Source of the DNA: Zelonia costaricensis | Taxonomy: Eukaryota > Euglenozoa > Kinetoplastea > Trypanosomatida > Trypanosomatidae | DNA length: 55,590 bases | Direction of reading: 5' to 3' | Assembly (NCBI GenBank): GCA_030849075.1 | Contig: JASAOO010003406.1 | Span: forward strand, 1 to 55,590 | Shown: positions 1 to 9,144 of the stretch, piece by piece | Layout: every line of letters starts with the position of its first letter | Position numbering within the stretch: position 1 is the stretch's first letter | Translations under genes and position numbers: made by a program | The notes under the pieces: generated by a model | What the model saw: only the letters and a program-made list of their open reading frames with translations | Told to the model about the DNA's origin: nothing | The model's database searches: none

Positions 1-2826
1 GAAACGTCTTTCTACTGCCCCCCCCCCCCCCGCCACACTCACACAACAGCACCGTCGTCCAACTCTACGGCCGCTACCCCTTTCCCCGTCTCCTGTGCCT
101 CTGTCTCTACGTCGCGAGTGTCTCTCGTCGTTTCGGGTTTCATTTGCCTTCTCGTTCGTCCCCTCTCCCGCTCATCACCGCCATTCACGGCAAGGACTCC
201 TCTCAGCAGCAGCCTCCCCTCCACTCCCCTTCTGGCACCGATTTCACTACGTCCCACGGCGAGTCGCTCGCTCACAAGTAGGGCTGAGACACTCGACCGC
301 GCCGCTCTCACCCACTGCAGCGCTAACGGCCACTGAGGCCCCCTTCACGACTCTCGGAGTACTGTCCCGCTGCCTAGGCTATCACGCGGCGTGACTTCTG
401 TGCCACCGGGAGCTCTCAACGCTTCTCGTACCTTTTCCCTTTTTTACCCTTTCACCGTGGCAGACGACGCGACGCGGTGAACGGCGCAACTCTCTCTCTC
501 TTTGACGAGACTACCGCGAATCGCATTGCCGCCCGCACCTTGCCGAACCTTGGTTTCTCCATTTGAAGCGAAGGAAGACACAAGATCACACGGTAGCACC
601 AGACGGCCTCGCGCGCACCCCCGAAGCCCTTGTCCGGGTTACCGGGTTCGCGAAGGCGCCGACACCGCCCTCTTTAAACGCCGAAACACACACACACACA
701 CATACGCAAACACACGCACAAGTGCGAGCGCACACAATCTAGCTTTCAGCTTTGCCAAAACTCACAGGTACAAACGAGCTCGTCTGAGGCCCTCATACCT
801 TCCGCAGTGTCACCCCCCTTCTCCTCTCCCCCCCCCCCACACACGCACACATCTGTAATACACACCGGCGTCATTCTTGTTTCTCTCTATCCCACTCTCT
901 CAACCTCCGCGCGCACTGGCACAACGTGGTACGTATCGAGGAACTCGGCGAGAAAGCCAGCCACTGGCACGCCAACACGGGTAATAGACCAACAAGCGAA
1001 CAGACGAAAAGCAGTTTCTGCGTTTTTGGCCGGTCACCCGCCGCGCCTCCGCGCACCCCGCTTGTCTAGGACAGGCTTCTTCTTTTTCCGACCGCCTCCC
1101 TCCCCCCTCTCACACACACACACACCCTCTGCTTCGCGGTCTTGGGCTGTTCTCTTTTTTTTTTTTGTCCTTTGTCGGCCTCTTTGACAGAGGACGATCC
1201 TTGTTAGGCGCCTTTTCCGCTTTCTCCTCTTCATACGCTGCTGTAAGCTGAAAACTCCCCCCCCTTTTTGCCTGCTTCTTTGGGGCTGCTGTTGTTCATT
1301 GGGTGTGCACCTCTTGCAGTGTCTTCCAGTGACCGGTAGCGTTGTTCTCGTATACCGTTGCGCTCCCATAAAAGGAAAACAAAAAAAAACCGACACACAC
1401 ACTCACACACTAAAGAAAACACGACTTTCTGTTTGGACTTGGGTGTTTGCGTTATACATCCATTTCCGCGAGGTCTTGTTTGTTTGTGCGCTCCCAAATC
1501 TCCTTGTGCTTCCTTTTCTGTGACTCCCCTCCCCCTCCCGTTCTCCCTCCCTCCTTGTGAGTGTATTTTTCTTTTTCTTCTTCCGCTCCTCATTTGCCGT
1601 GTCTTTGTGCGCCTGTGTGTCGATATCTTGTGGTGGCGCCCCTCCGCCTCTCTTTTCCTCACGCCGTTGTCATCGGTGCTTCTGTTTTTCCTCTTCCTCA
1701 CGATCTCTCTGTCCTTCTCTGCCACGCACTGGCCCTGCTTCGCTCTCTTGACCTCGGCTGCTCGCTTACCACCCCGGTTCCGCCCTTGTAAACTTTGTTT
1801 TTTAGGTTCTCTTTCGTTTTCCTGTTTTTGGTGTGGGTGTGCGCAGTATTGAGGTCGCTCCTCGGCTTGCGTGACACGCCCCACATTAACCACAGCCGGT
1901 TCGACCTCTCCGGCAAGCATCCACGACTTGCTCTCGCTCTTTTTCTTGCTGTCCACTAGCGCATCGCACATTGTGGTGTAGTTGTGTGCGGAAAGCGAGA
2001 GAACAAACACGAAAGAGGCGGGGAAGACGGCGCTGCGTTTTGTTTTTCTTCTCAGTTTGATACTTCCCCTCAATTAGAATTACCTTTCTCTTCCGATCTT
2101 CTCTTCACGACTGTCTGTGGTGCGTCTGTGCCCTGTCGACTACAGCGCACCGTCTTTGGCGTCTGTCCAACACCGACCCAGCGTCTCGGCACGTTCCCGG
2201 TCGCTCGGCTCTCTCCCCTGCCCCCCTTTGCCGCTACGTTACTGCCCGTTTCTCCTCAACTTGCTTCTGCTCGTGCGAGCATCTGGCTTCTCACCGCCCA
2301 CATCTTCCTCTGCTTCATTGTCAACCCTCTGTTGTTTCCCTGCCACAGAAGACCGGCCACAACCACGGTAAGCTTCGACTGTGTCTTCCTTGCCGTGGTG
2401 TTGTTGCGGAAGCTCTGTACGGTAATCCTAACTGACCTCTGCGAACGCTTTCTTTGACGCCCCCCTTTTTGTCTTGTGCTGTGTTTCCTTCGTGCCCCCT
2501 GTGCGACTGTGTGCGTTTCCTCGGCGTGGCGGAACGCCGTTTTTCGCGTGTTTTTTTTTCACTTTCGGGAGCGGCTTCCGCCCTCCCTCCTTCCCTCTCC
2601 CCCCCCTTCCCCCGGTGAGCGGATTGTTAAGCTTCTCTCTGTCCCCCCCTCCCGAACCAGCGGAGTGCTTTGCAGCCGTCCCTCTCTCATTTTCTCACTT
2701 CTCCCCCTGACCGCACCAATTTGAATCTCCGCCCTGACACGCACATCTTCAACGCCGCGCGTGAGGTCGTCCACTCTTCTTTCCTTGTAGTGTCACCTGT
2801 GCGCTGCGGAGCGCCGAGTGTCTGCC
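1..2826. other. Gene-free spacer upstream of the CCCH zinc-finger gene
   Basis: I see no credible protein gene here on either strand. Open frames translate into low-complexity runs from CA/TG repeats and pyrimidine tracts and lack the GC-rich third positions of the real genes. Visible are a C run at about 18-31, an (AC)8 tract at 686-702, a CA tract near 1111-1126 and many T/C-rich stretches. The interval most likely holds the 3' UTR of a gene lying left of the window, the intergenic polyadenylation/trans-splicing region, and the 5' UTR of the gene starting at 2827. Confidence 0.6.
2776..2790 (+). promoter_or_regulatory. Candidate spliced-leader acceptor for the CCCH gene
   Basis: A short pyrimidine tract (CTTCTTTCCTTG) ends in TAG at 2788-2790, 36 bases before the ATG at 2827. 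This is the expected arrangement for trans-splicing in kinetoplastids. Other AGs further upstream follow longer pyrimidine runs, so the assignment is tentative. Confidence 0.35.
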
Positions 2827-5265
2827 ATGTACGCTGGTCAGGAAATGATGTACAACGTGTACGGCTCCCCGACGAACGGGGGTGGCCGCCACCCGGCGTA
2901 CGCCGGCTACATGAACAATGGCGGCTACGGCGGCGGGCAGGCGCCGGCAGGCGCTGCGATGATGTACAACTACCCCAACGGCCACGGCAACCTGTACGGC
3001 TACCACGCGGACCCGTCCATGGGGGCCACGTACGAGTACGCTGGCGGCCACGCTGGCATGCACAATAATGAGAACGGCAGCGGCAACTACCGCGGCTACG
3101 GTGTGCGTGGGGGCGGCCCCATGAACCGGCGCGGCGGGCGCGGCGGTGGTGACGCTGGCGGGCCGCGCCAGGCGCACGGCTTCGACCAGTCCGCCCCGGT
3201 GGACTACGAGGTGCACGACAACCAGCTGAAGGCGCCGGTGGTGGTGACGCCTGCGACTGTCGTGCCAAACCTCGGCAGCGCGCGCCTCTTCTGTAAACCG
3301 CCAAAGCCGATCGTCTACGGCTCTCGCAGTGTCGTGCGCATCTGCGACGCATTTCAGGAGGGCCGCTGCGTCGCTGGGGAGCGCTGCCACGACATTCACG
3401 TCAAGCCGGAGTACCTCGCGCAGACGCGGATGGAGATGAGCGCGTGGCTGCTCGACCGCGAGCGAGAGTTCCGCCAAACCATGGAGAGCGACCCGGAGAA
3501 GACGTTCCGCATCTTTGTTGCAGACCTCAAGGAAGTCGTGGAGGTGCCCATCAACTGCCTCGTCTTCACCAAGGGTCTCTACGTCGACCCGACGACGCGG
3601 GCGAAGCGGGCCCGTGGGGCGGGCAACCACGCCCACGTCCACGCCGTCATGCAGGTGCCCACGAGCTGCGGCCTCTACTCCACCGACCCCCAGCAGTGCA
3701 AGTGGGAGCGGTGGTGCAACCAGGTGCACATCGACCACCGCTGGATGCAGATCAAGAAGGCGGAGTTCGATCAGTGGTTCAACGAGCTACAGAGCCGCTA
3801 CTTCTCCCTCGCCCCGGACGACACCTTCACGGTGCACGACCCGCAGCTCAAGAGCAGCATCTCGCTGCCCAAGTTCAGCATCGCGGGCTTCTCGCGCGGC
3901 CTTTTCCAGGGGTCGATGAAGAAGCTGGCAAGCGTGTGCCTGCTTTTCCAGCGCGGCAAGTGCACGGCCGGCTCGTGCTGCAACCAGATCCACGTCTCCC
4001 CGCAGTACCTCATCCTCACGCGAGAGTACGCAGCTCTCGAGGCCACGCCAGACGCGCACCCGGAGGAGAAGCTGCGCGTCGTGCACGCGATGAATGCGCT
4101 GCGGGCCCCGCTCCTGGCGCAGCAGCAGCAGGAGCAGCGGGAGGCGGAGCAGGCGGCGGCGGCCGAGGCGGCGGCGCGCCGGAGCGACGTGAGCATCGCC
4201 GGCGAGGAGCCGCAACCCGGCAGTGCGGCGGACGAGACCGCCGCCGCGACGCCCGTGCCCGCGGGGCCGACCGAGGACGAGCTTGGCTCGAGCGGGGCCC
4301 TGTTCGAGCACGTGCAGGTGGACGAGGACGCCGAGCCGGTCAGCCGGCCGGCCAGCGCGAATGCGTCCCTCACCCGTCGCCTGAACGCGAGCGTGCCGGA
4401 GATCAATCACTTGGGTGCCCGCCACGTGAACAGCGATGGCAGTTACAGCTTCAACCCGTACAGCAGCGTCACCTCGCTCACGGATGGGACCACGTCGTAT
4501 AACCGGTACCCCGGGACGCGGAGCAACGGGCTCGTAATGGAGGGCAGTGGCGCTGTGCAGTTTACTCCGGGTAGCGTGCAGATGCACGCCACCGGCAGCA
4601 AGGGCGGGCGGCGCCTCATCGCGGTCGTGTCGCCCGACCTGGGCCCCACCGCCATCGAAGGCCCCCGTGCGGGGGACGACATGAGCATCAGCGCCACGGC
4701 AGGCGACGTCGCGGCCCACGAGCGCGGCGGCCCGTACGCGGCTACGGCGCACCGCGCGAACGCTAGCTACCGCGTCGCCACGCACCCGCTCGGGCCGGAG
4801 GGGGGCTACCGCTACGACTCGGCCGGGATGGGGGAGCAAAGCTCCACCCTGCACCCGCTCGACTTTGACGCGAGTCTGCACTTCTCGCCCGCGCCGCTGC
4901 TTGCCTTTGACGCGTCGACGACAAGCATGAACCGCAACAGCTCCACCCGCGACGAGGATGCGGCCATGAACGCCCACCTGCGCCTGGCCACTTCCAGCAC
5001 GAGCTACGCCTACCCAGGCTCGTCCAGCACGTCGCAGCAGCAGTACATGCAGTCAACGCCGATGCAGCGTGGCATGCCGAGCAGCACCGCCGCTGCGGCC
5101 AAGGCCCGCCTTGCCGCCAGCGCCGCCTCCTCGCGCACATTCGTGCACCGCTCCGGCAACTCCCTGCCCGACTCCACTGCGCCGAACGCCATGGCAGCCT
5201 CCGTCACCTCAATGACCGCGGCTCGGCCTACAACCCTCAGTGAGCAGTCGGCGGGGCTGCGGTAG
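2827..5265 (+). CDS. ZC3H32: CCCH zinc-finger RNA-binding protein (ZC3H32-like)
   Basis: A predicted 812-residue cytoplasmic RNA-binding protein, probably a post-transcriptional regulator. Three CCCH fingers are visible. Finger 1 has C173, C181, C187, H191 (C-x7-C-x5-C-x3-H). Finger 2 has C281, C291, C297, H301 with a longer first loop (x9). Finger 3 has C371, C379, C385, H389. The first ~140 residues are rich in Gly, Tyr and Asn, a composition typical of RNA-granule proteins. A Gln/Glu/Ala-rich stretch follows finger 3 near 425-460, and the C-terminal half is Ser/Thr/Ala-rich and probably disordered. The ATG at 2827 is the first in frame. The name ZC3H32 rests on the finger number and on remembered synteny with T. 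brucei chromosome 10 next to MKK5; in T. brucei that protein is reported as a repressor of bound mRNAs. The CCCH assignment is firm, the orthology is inference. Confidence 0.85.
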   Translation: MYAGQEMMYNVYGSPTNGGGRHPAYAGYMNNGGYGGGQAPAGAAMMYNYPNGHGNLYGYHADPSMGATYEYAGGHAGMHNNENGSGNYRGYGVRGGGPMNRRGGRGGGDAGGPRQAHGFDQSAPVDYEVHDNQLKAPVVVTPATVVPNLGSARLFCKPPKPIVYGSRSVVRICDAFQEGRCVAGERCHDIHVKPEYLAQTRMEMSAWLLDREREFRQTMESDPEKTFRIFVADLKEVVEVPINCLVFTKGLYVDPTTRAKRARGAGNHAHVHAVMQVPTSCGLYSTDPQQCKWERWCNQVHIDHRWMQIKKAEFDQWFNELQSRYFSLAPDDTFTVHDPQLKSSISLPKFSIAGFSRGLFQGSMKKLASVCLLFQRGKCTAGSCCNQIHVSPQYLILTREYAALEATPDAHPEEKLRVVHAMNALRAPLLAQQQQEQREAEQAAAAEAAARRSDVSIAGEEPQPGSAADETAAATPVPAGPTEDELGSSGALFEHVQVDEDAEPVSRPASANASLTRRLNASVPEINHLGARHVNSDGSYSFNPYSSVTSLTDGTTSYNRYPGTRSNGLVMEGSGAVQFTPGSVQMHATGSKGGRRLIAVVSPDLGPTAIEGPRAGDDMSISATAGDVAAHERGGPYAATAHRANASYRVATHPLGPEGGYRYDSAGMGEQSSTLHPLDFDASLHFSPAPLLAFDASTTSMNRNSSTRDEDAAMNAHLRLATSSTSYAYPGSSSTSQQQYMQSTPMQRGMPSSTAAAAKARLAASAASSRTFVHRSGNSLPDSTAPNAMAASVTSMTAARPTTLSEQSAGLR

Positions 5266-7361
5266 GCACGGCTTAGCGCGGCGCGCCGGGGCCCTGTGTG
5301 AAGCGCCGCGCGCGAGCGTCTTGCACGCCTCTCCCTTCAACTTCCTTTCCGTCTTCCATATCTAGGAAATGTGCTGCCATCATCAAAAAAAAAAAAGAAA
5401 ACGAAGATTTGGCTTCCTGTGCGTGCATTCAACTTCCTCCATGACACGAGTGACTTCATATGGGTGTCCTTTCTGTGCCTCTATACGCGTCCCCCCCACC
5501 CCGTGCCCGCTTGGGCATCTTTGTTGCGTACTTGTTTGAGTATCTGCGTGACGACTTGAGGCTTGTCGACACAGCAGTGTGGCTGCGTGTGTGTGTTTGT
5601 GCGTGTGTGTTTGTGGAGTGCGGGTGGCGCGGCGTTGGCGCATAACCCCCTCCCCCCTCGCCTCGCTCGTCTCCACTCGCTGCTCAGGCAAGGCCCTCAT
5701 CTCTCTTCTTCTGTTCTTTCTCGGCTCTCATGTCCCTTCCTTATCCCTTCTTTCGCATGCGCATTTGTGTGTGTGTGTGTGTGTCTATGTCTGACTGCGC
5801 ACGTGTTGCTGTGTGCCAGACTGTCACTGCCCGATGCCTGCGCCCTTCACCTTTTGTTTTGTCTTTCAGGTCGCGTTTGCTCTTTGCGTGTTTTCGTTCT
5901 TGTGTGTTCGGTTCCTTTTTCAGCCGCTGAGTTCTCTTTCCAGGCTCGGCTCCGTGGTGTATCTCCTTTTGCGTGGATGCTTGCCTTGCCTGTCGTGTGC
6001 GTCGATGTAGCGTGGGATTATCGCACTCTTCTTCTCCCTCTGCCTGCCGTTTTGATTCCTTCCTCCTTCTCTTTGGTGTGTCACTTCCTTCGTCTCTCTC
6101 TCTCTCCCGCTCCCTTTTCTGTTTCCTTCCTTTTTTTTTTCATTTTCTTTGTCACCTCCTTTTTTTGTTTTTACGAAGCGGTGGCGTCGGGCTCGTGCTG
6201 CAGGTGCTTCGAGTGGAGGTGATTCCGCTTGAACCGCTCCGTGCGGGCTGTTTCGCGTGCCGTGTTCCTCTCACCCCCTCCACCTGCTTGACATCCCCTC
6301 TAGACCCCCTTTTTTGTTCTCGTTTGGCCCCCCCCCCCCCCCACCCACGCTGTGCGTTTGTTCCTCTTGTCGTCGCTTCTGTCTTTTCGCCTTCTCGATT
6401 TCCGGTCGTCGTGCGGTTTACAAGGAAAACCGAAAACGAAGATAGCGACGCACAGGGTCTGTCTCTCGTTCTCTCTCGCACACCTCCCTCCCTTCCGTCG
6501 CCTGCACGCACGAGACGCCACTCGCACTACTGACGAGGGGTGCATCGCATCTCTTCTGACGGTGTTCGCGGACGCTGCGCTTGTTACGGCCGGCGTCGTA
6601 CGTGCTCTACCACTCCCACTCCCGTTTTCTCTGTGACTCGCTTTCCCGCTCTGGCAGCGCCCGCATAAGGGGGGGGGGGGCGTCGCCCAGGCTGGGCGGC
6701 GAGGCGAGACGAGCCTTGGCGACTCCTCGCCGGCAGAGGGGTGTGGTTCGTGTCGCTGTGCGCTACTTGAAGAAGGTCGCAAACAAGAAAATGAGGCACG
6801 CGAGATGATCACGCGGCGGCGCGGCCACAAGCAGAGGTCGTGAGGCTAGCCAATGTCGAACGTCGTGTGTCGGCGTGCCGCGACTCCTCCAAAAAAAAAA
6901 AATGAGTTCACTCGCAGAGGGATCGCGTGCCTTTGCGTGTCTCACTCCTTCCGCTCCTTGACGCGTGCGGAAGAACCAACATACCCCCTCCGCAAATAAC
7001 GAACGACAAAACAGACACCACACACGCACTCTTACACAGAGAGAGAGAGACGCCGAGGGAGGGCTGATGTGCACGCGTCGTCTGCTACTCGTGACTTTGC
7101 TCTCCCTGTGTTTTCGTGCTTCGACCACCTTTCGTGCCTTCCGTGTGGTTCGTTCTCTTCGCTTTCCTCTTCTTGGCGTGTGCGTACTGATTTGTGTGCT
7201 CGTTTTCCTGTCTCTCTCTGTGTGTGTGTGTGAGCTTGCGTGCGTGCGTGCTTTTTTTCTTGTCTTGCTCCATTGTTGCTTCTCTTCCTCGTGGACCTTT
7301 GCCGGCGCGCCGCGCGGGTGCTGCGTGCACAGATGTTGCTTTTTAGGCTCTCGTATCACAT

Positions 7362-7381
7362 ACACACACACACACACACAC
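7362..7381. repeat. (AC)10 microsatellite
   Basis: Perfect alternating AC units in the spacer, one of several CA/TG tracts in the window. On the transcribed strand such tracts are common in Leishmania UTRs. Confidence 0.85.
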
Positions 7382-9005
7382 GTGCATCGTAAGTGCACGG
7401 TCGATGGGGTGCAAAACCGCTCCGAGTGTGTCCCTGCTGTGTCTGTTCCATCTTGTCTTGTGTTGCTCTGATTCAGGGGCGCTTGTGTGCCATTTCCAGT
7501 GTCTCTGTCAAAGCCGTGTGCTGCTGTGTGACTTTGTAGCTCTCCGCCCTCTCCTCGAACTCGACTTCCTTTCGCTTCGTGCACGCTCGTGGCTTGGTAT
7601 AGGCAGTTTCGCTGACGCGCACGACAGGCCTTCTCCCTTTCCATGCTCCACTATCGAGGGAAGGCGCTCTGCAGCGAGCGAGATCACCTTCGCTGAAGAG
7701 ATGCTCTCTTGCGTACCTGCGATGTCACCAGAATCTTCGATTCTCCTCCTTCCTCGGTTTTACTCTGCATCTGTCTCATTCCGCCTCTCCTCTCTTTGTG
7801 CTTTCGCGTCCAGACTTTCGTGGGACTCATGGGTGCAGCTGTGCTTTATTCAAACCCTCTTCTCGACCTTCATCTTGTGCTCGACACCGCCATCGATCAG
7901 CCACCAACCTCTTTGTTTTTGTTTGTCTCCACCTTCCTTGTGGAGCGTCTTTTTCCCCCTTTTTTTTGGGAGCGTAAGCGCGTGTGCGCTTGGGTGTGCG
8001 GAAGGCGCACCAACTTTTAGGTTCTCGTCACCTCCCCGTTCTCGTTTCGTGATGTCCGCGCGGTTTTCGCACACGCGGCCCTTCATGAGTTTGTCCCCCG
8101 TTAGTCGCTTCCCCGTGTCAGGCCGCTCGGGCGGCGGGTGTCGCGCCGTCACTGTCGTTGAGTGTAGCCCAAAACGCTCCATTGTTGCGCCGCTGCTGTC
8201 TTTCTCCCCCCCTTTGTCCTTTTCTTCGCTGCCCTAAGCACTGCCGCTCCCCTTGCTGCATGGCGTTCACCTCACTGCTTGTGTACCGGTGATGGTGCTG
8301 GTAATGTCTGTTGTTGTCTTTCCTGTGGGGCAGCTCTTGTCGTGCGTGAATGTGCGTGTGCTGCGCTGTCGGCGCCCCCCGGTGTGTATGTGTAAGCAAG
8401 CGTTGAACGTATTGCCATACGCATCTCTGCCCTTCCTTTTTGCCGTGCATCGGGTGCTGGCATCCGCTTGAGTGGAGGAAAAACAGAATAAAAAGCCCAA
8501 CAGTCGTCATCGAGTTTCTCGAGTTGAGCGGCTTTCCGCCTTTGTTAACCGAACGGCGTGGCGAGCGCGTGCGTAGAGCTGTCGCAGGCGGGCTTTCTCG
8601 CCGCGCATTTGCTTTGACCTCCAGAAGGGTCGACAGGTTTGGGTGCGTCCTCTCGCCCCTCCACCACGCGCGCAGTGGCCGCGTCTTGTGATGAACCGGC
8701 TGCCGCCACGGCCCGGACTGGCCTGTGCCACACCGGGGGCCAAGCTCCACGCGAAACCCCGACTCGCCCCCCCCTCCCCTCTCCATAGACCATCCCCTAC
8801 CACTTGCCTTCCGTTTCCCCTGACTATCCCGCCACACGCCTCCCAGAGGCGCCGCAGCGCCGTTTACACATGCGACTGCCGCTGACCACGACGGTACACC
8901 TTCCACCATCGTCAGCAAGCCGGCAAGCATCCCCGGGAGAGGCTTGCTGCTCGCCCCTTCACTGCAGCCCCGGCGGGTCCCGTCAACGCGCCTCCTCCTT
9001 TTTTT

Positions 9006-9030
9006 TTTGATTGTCTTCCGTCTCCACTAG
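9006..9030 (+). promoter_or_regulatory. Candidate spliced-leader acceptor for the coiled-coil gene
   Basis: A T-run followed by TTGTCTTCCGTCTCCACTAG ends in AG at 9029-9030. It lies 114 bases before the ATG at 9145, a typical 5' UTR length. Confidence 0.5.
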
Positions 9031-9144
9031 AGGCACCTTGACAGCGCCGCGCACGCGGTCCTTCGTCGGTGTCTCAGCGGTGCGAAGGGACCCTCGCGCT
9101 GACTGTCCCTGCCGGCTGAAGAATCCACAACATAACGAGAAGGA

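Larger units (their letters stand above)
5266..9144. other. 3.9 kb gene-free spacer
   Basis: No credible coding region is visible; the open frames are repeat-derived. Contents include a 12-A run at 5385-5396, a strong acceptor-like pyrimidine tract ending in CAG at 5867-5869, a 15-C run at 6328-6342, a 12-G run at about 6669-6680, a 12-A run at 6891-6902, an AG-repeat at 7038-7050 and an (AC)10 tract at 7362-7381. The length is compatible with a long 3' UTR of the CCCH gene plus the 5' UTR of the next gene. The acceptor-like site at 5868 has no recognisable gene downstream. Confidence 0.6.

Noticed and set aside
1898..1908. GGTTCGACCTC, similar to a tRNA B box
   Set aside because: No A box at the right distance and no cloverleaf.
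1231..2073. 280-codon minus-strand open frame in the left spacer
   Set aside because: Arg/Lys/Gln/Glu-rich low-complexity product produced by antisense reading of T/C-rich spacer; no motif and no coding bias.
8687..8821. GTGATGA ... CTGA resembling C and D boxes of a snoRNA
   Set aside because: The boxes are over 120 bases apart, there is no terminal stem and no repeat cluster as is usual for trypanosomatid snoRNAs.
5266..9144. Possible SIDER-type degenerate retroposons in the long 3' spacers (also 11767-13898, 18780-19000, 53864-55590)
   Set aside because: Such elements are frequent in Leishmania 3' UTRs, but I could not recognise the signature sequence or matching copies between spacers by eye. 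A search with SIDER1/SIDER2 profiles would decide.
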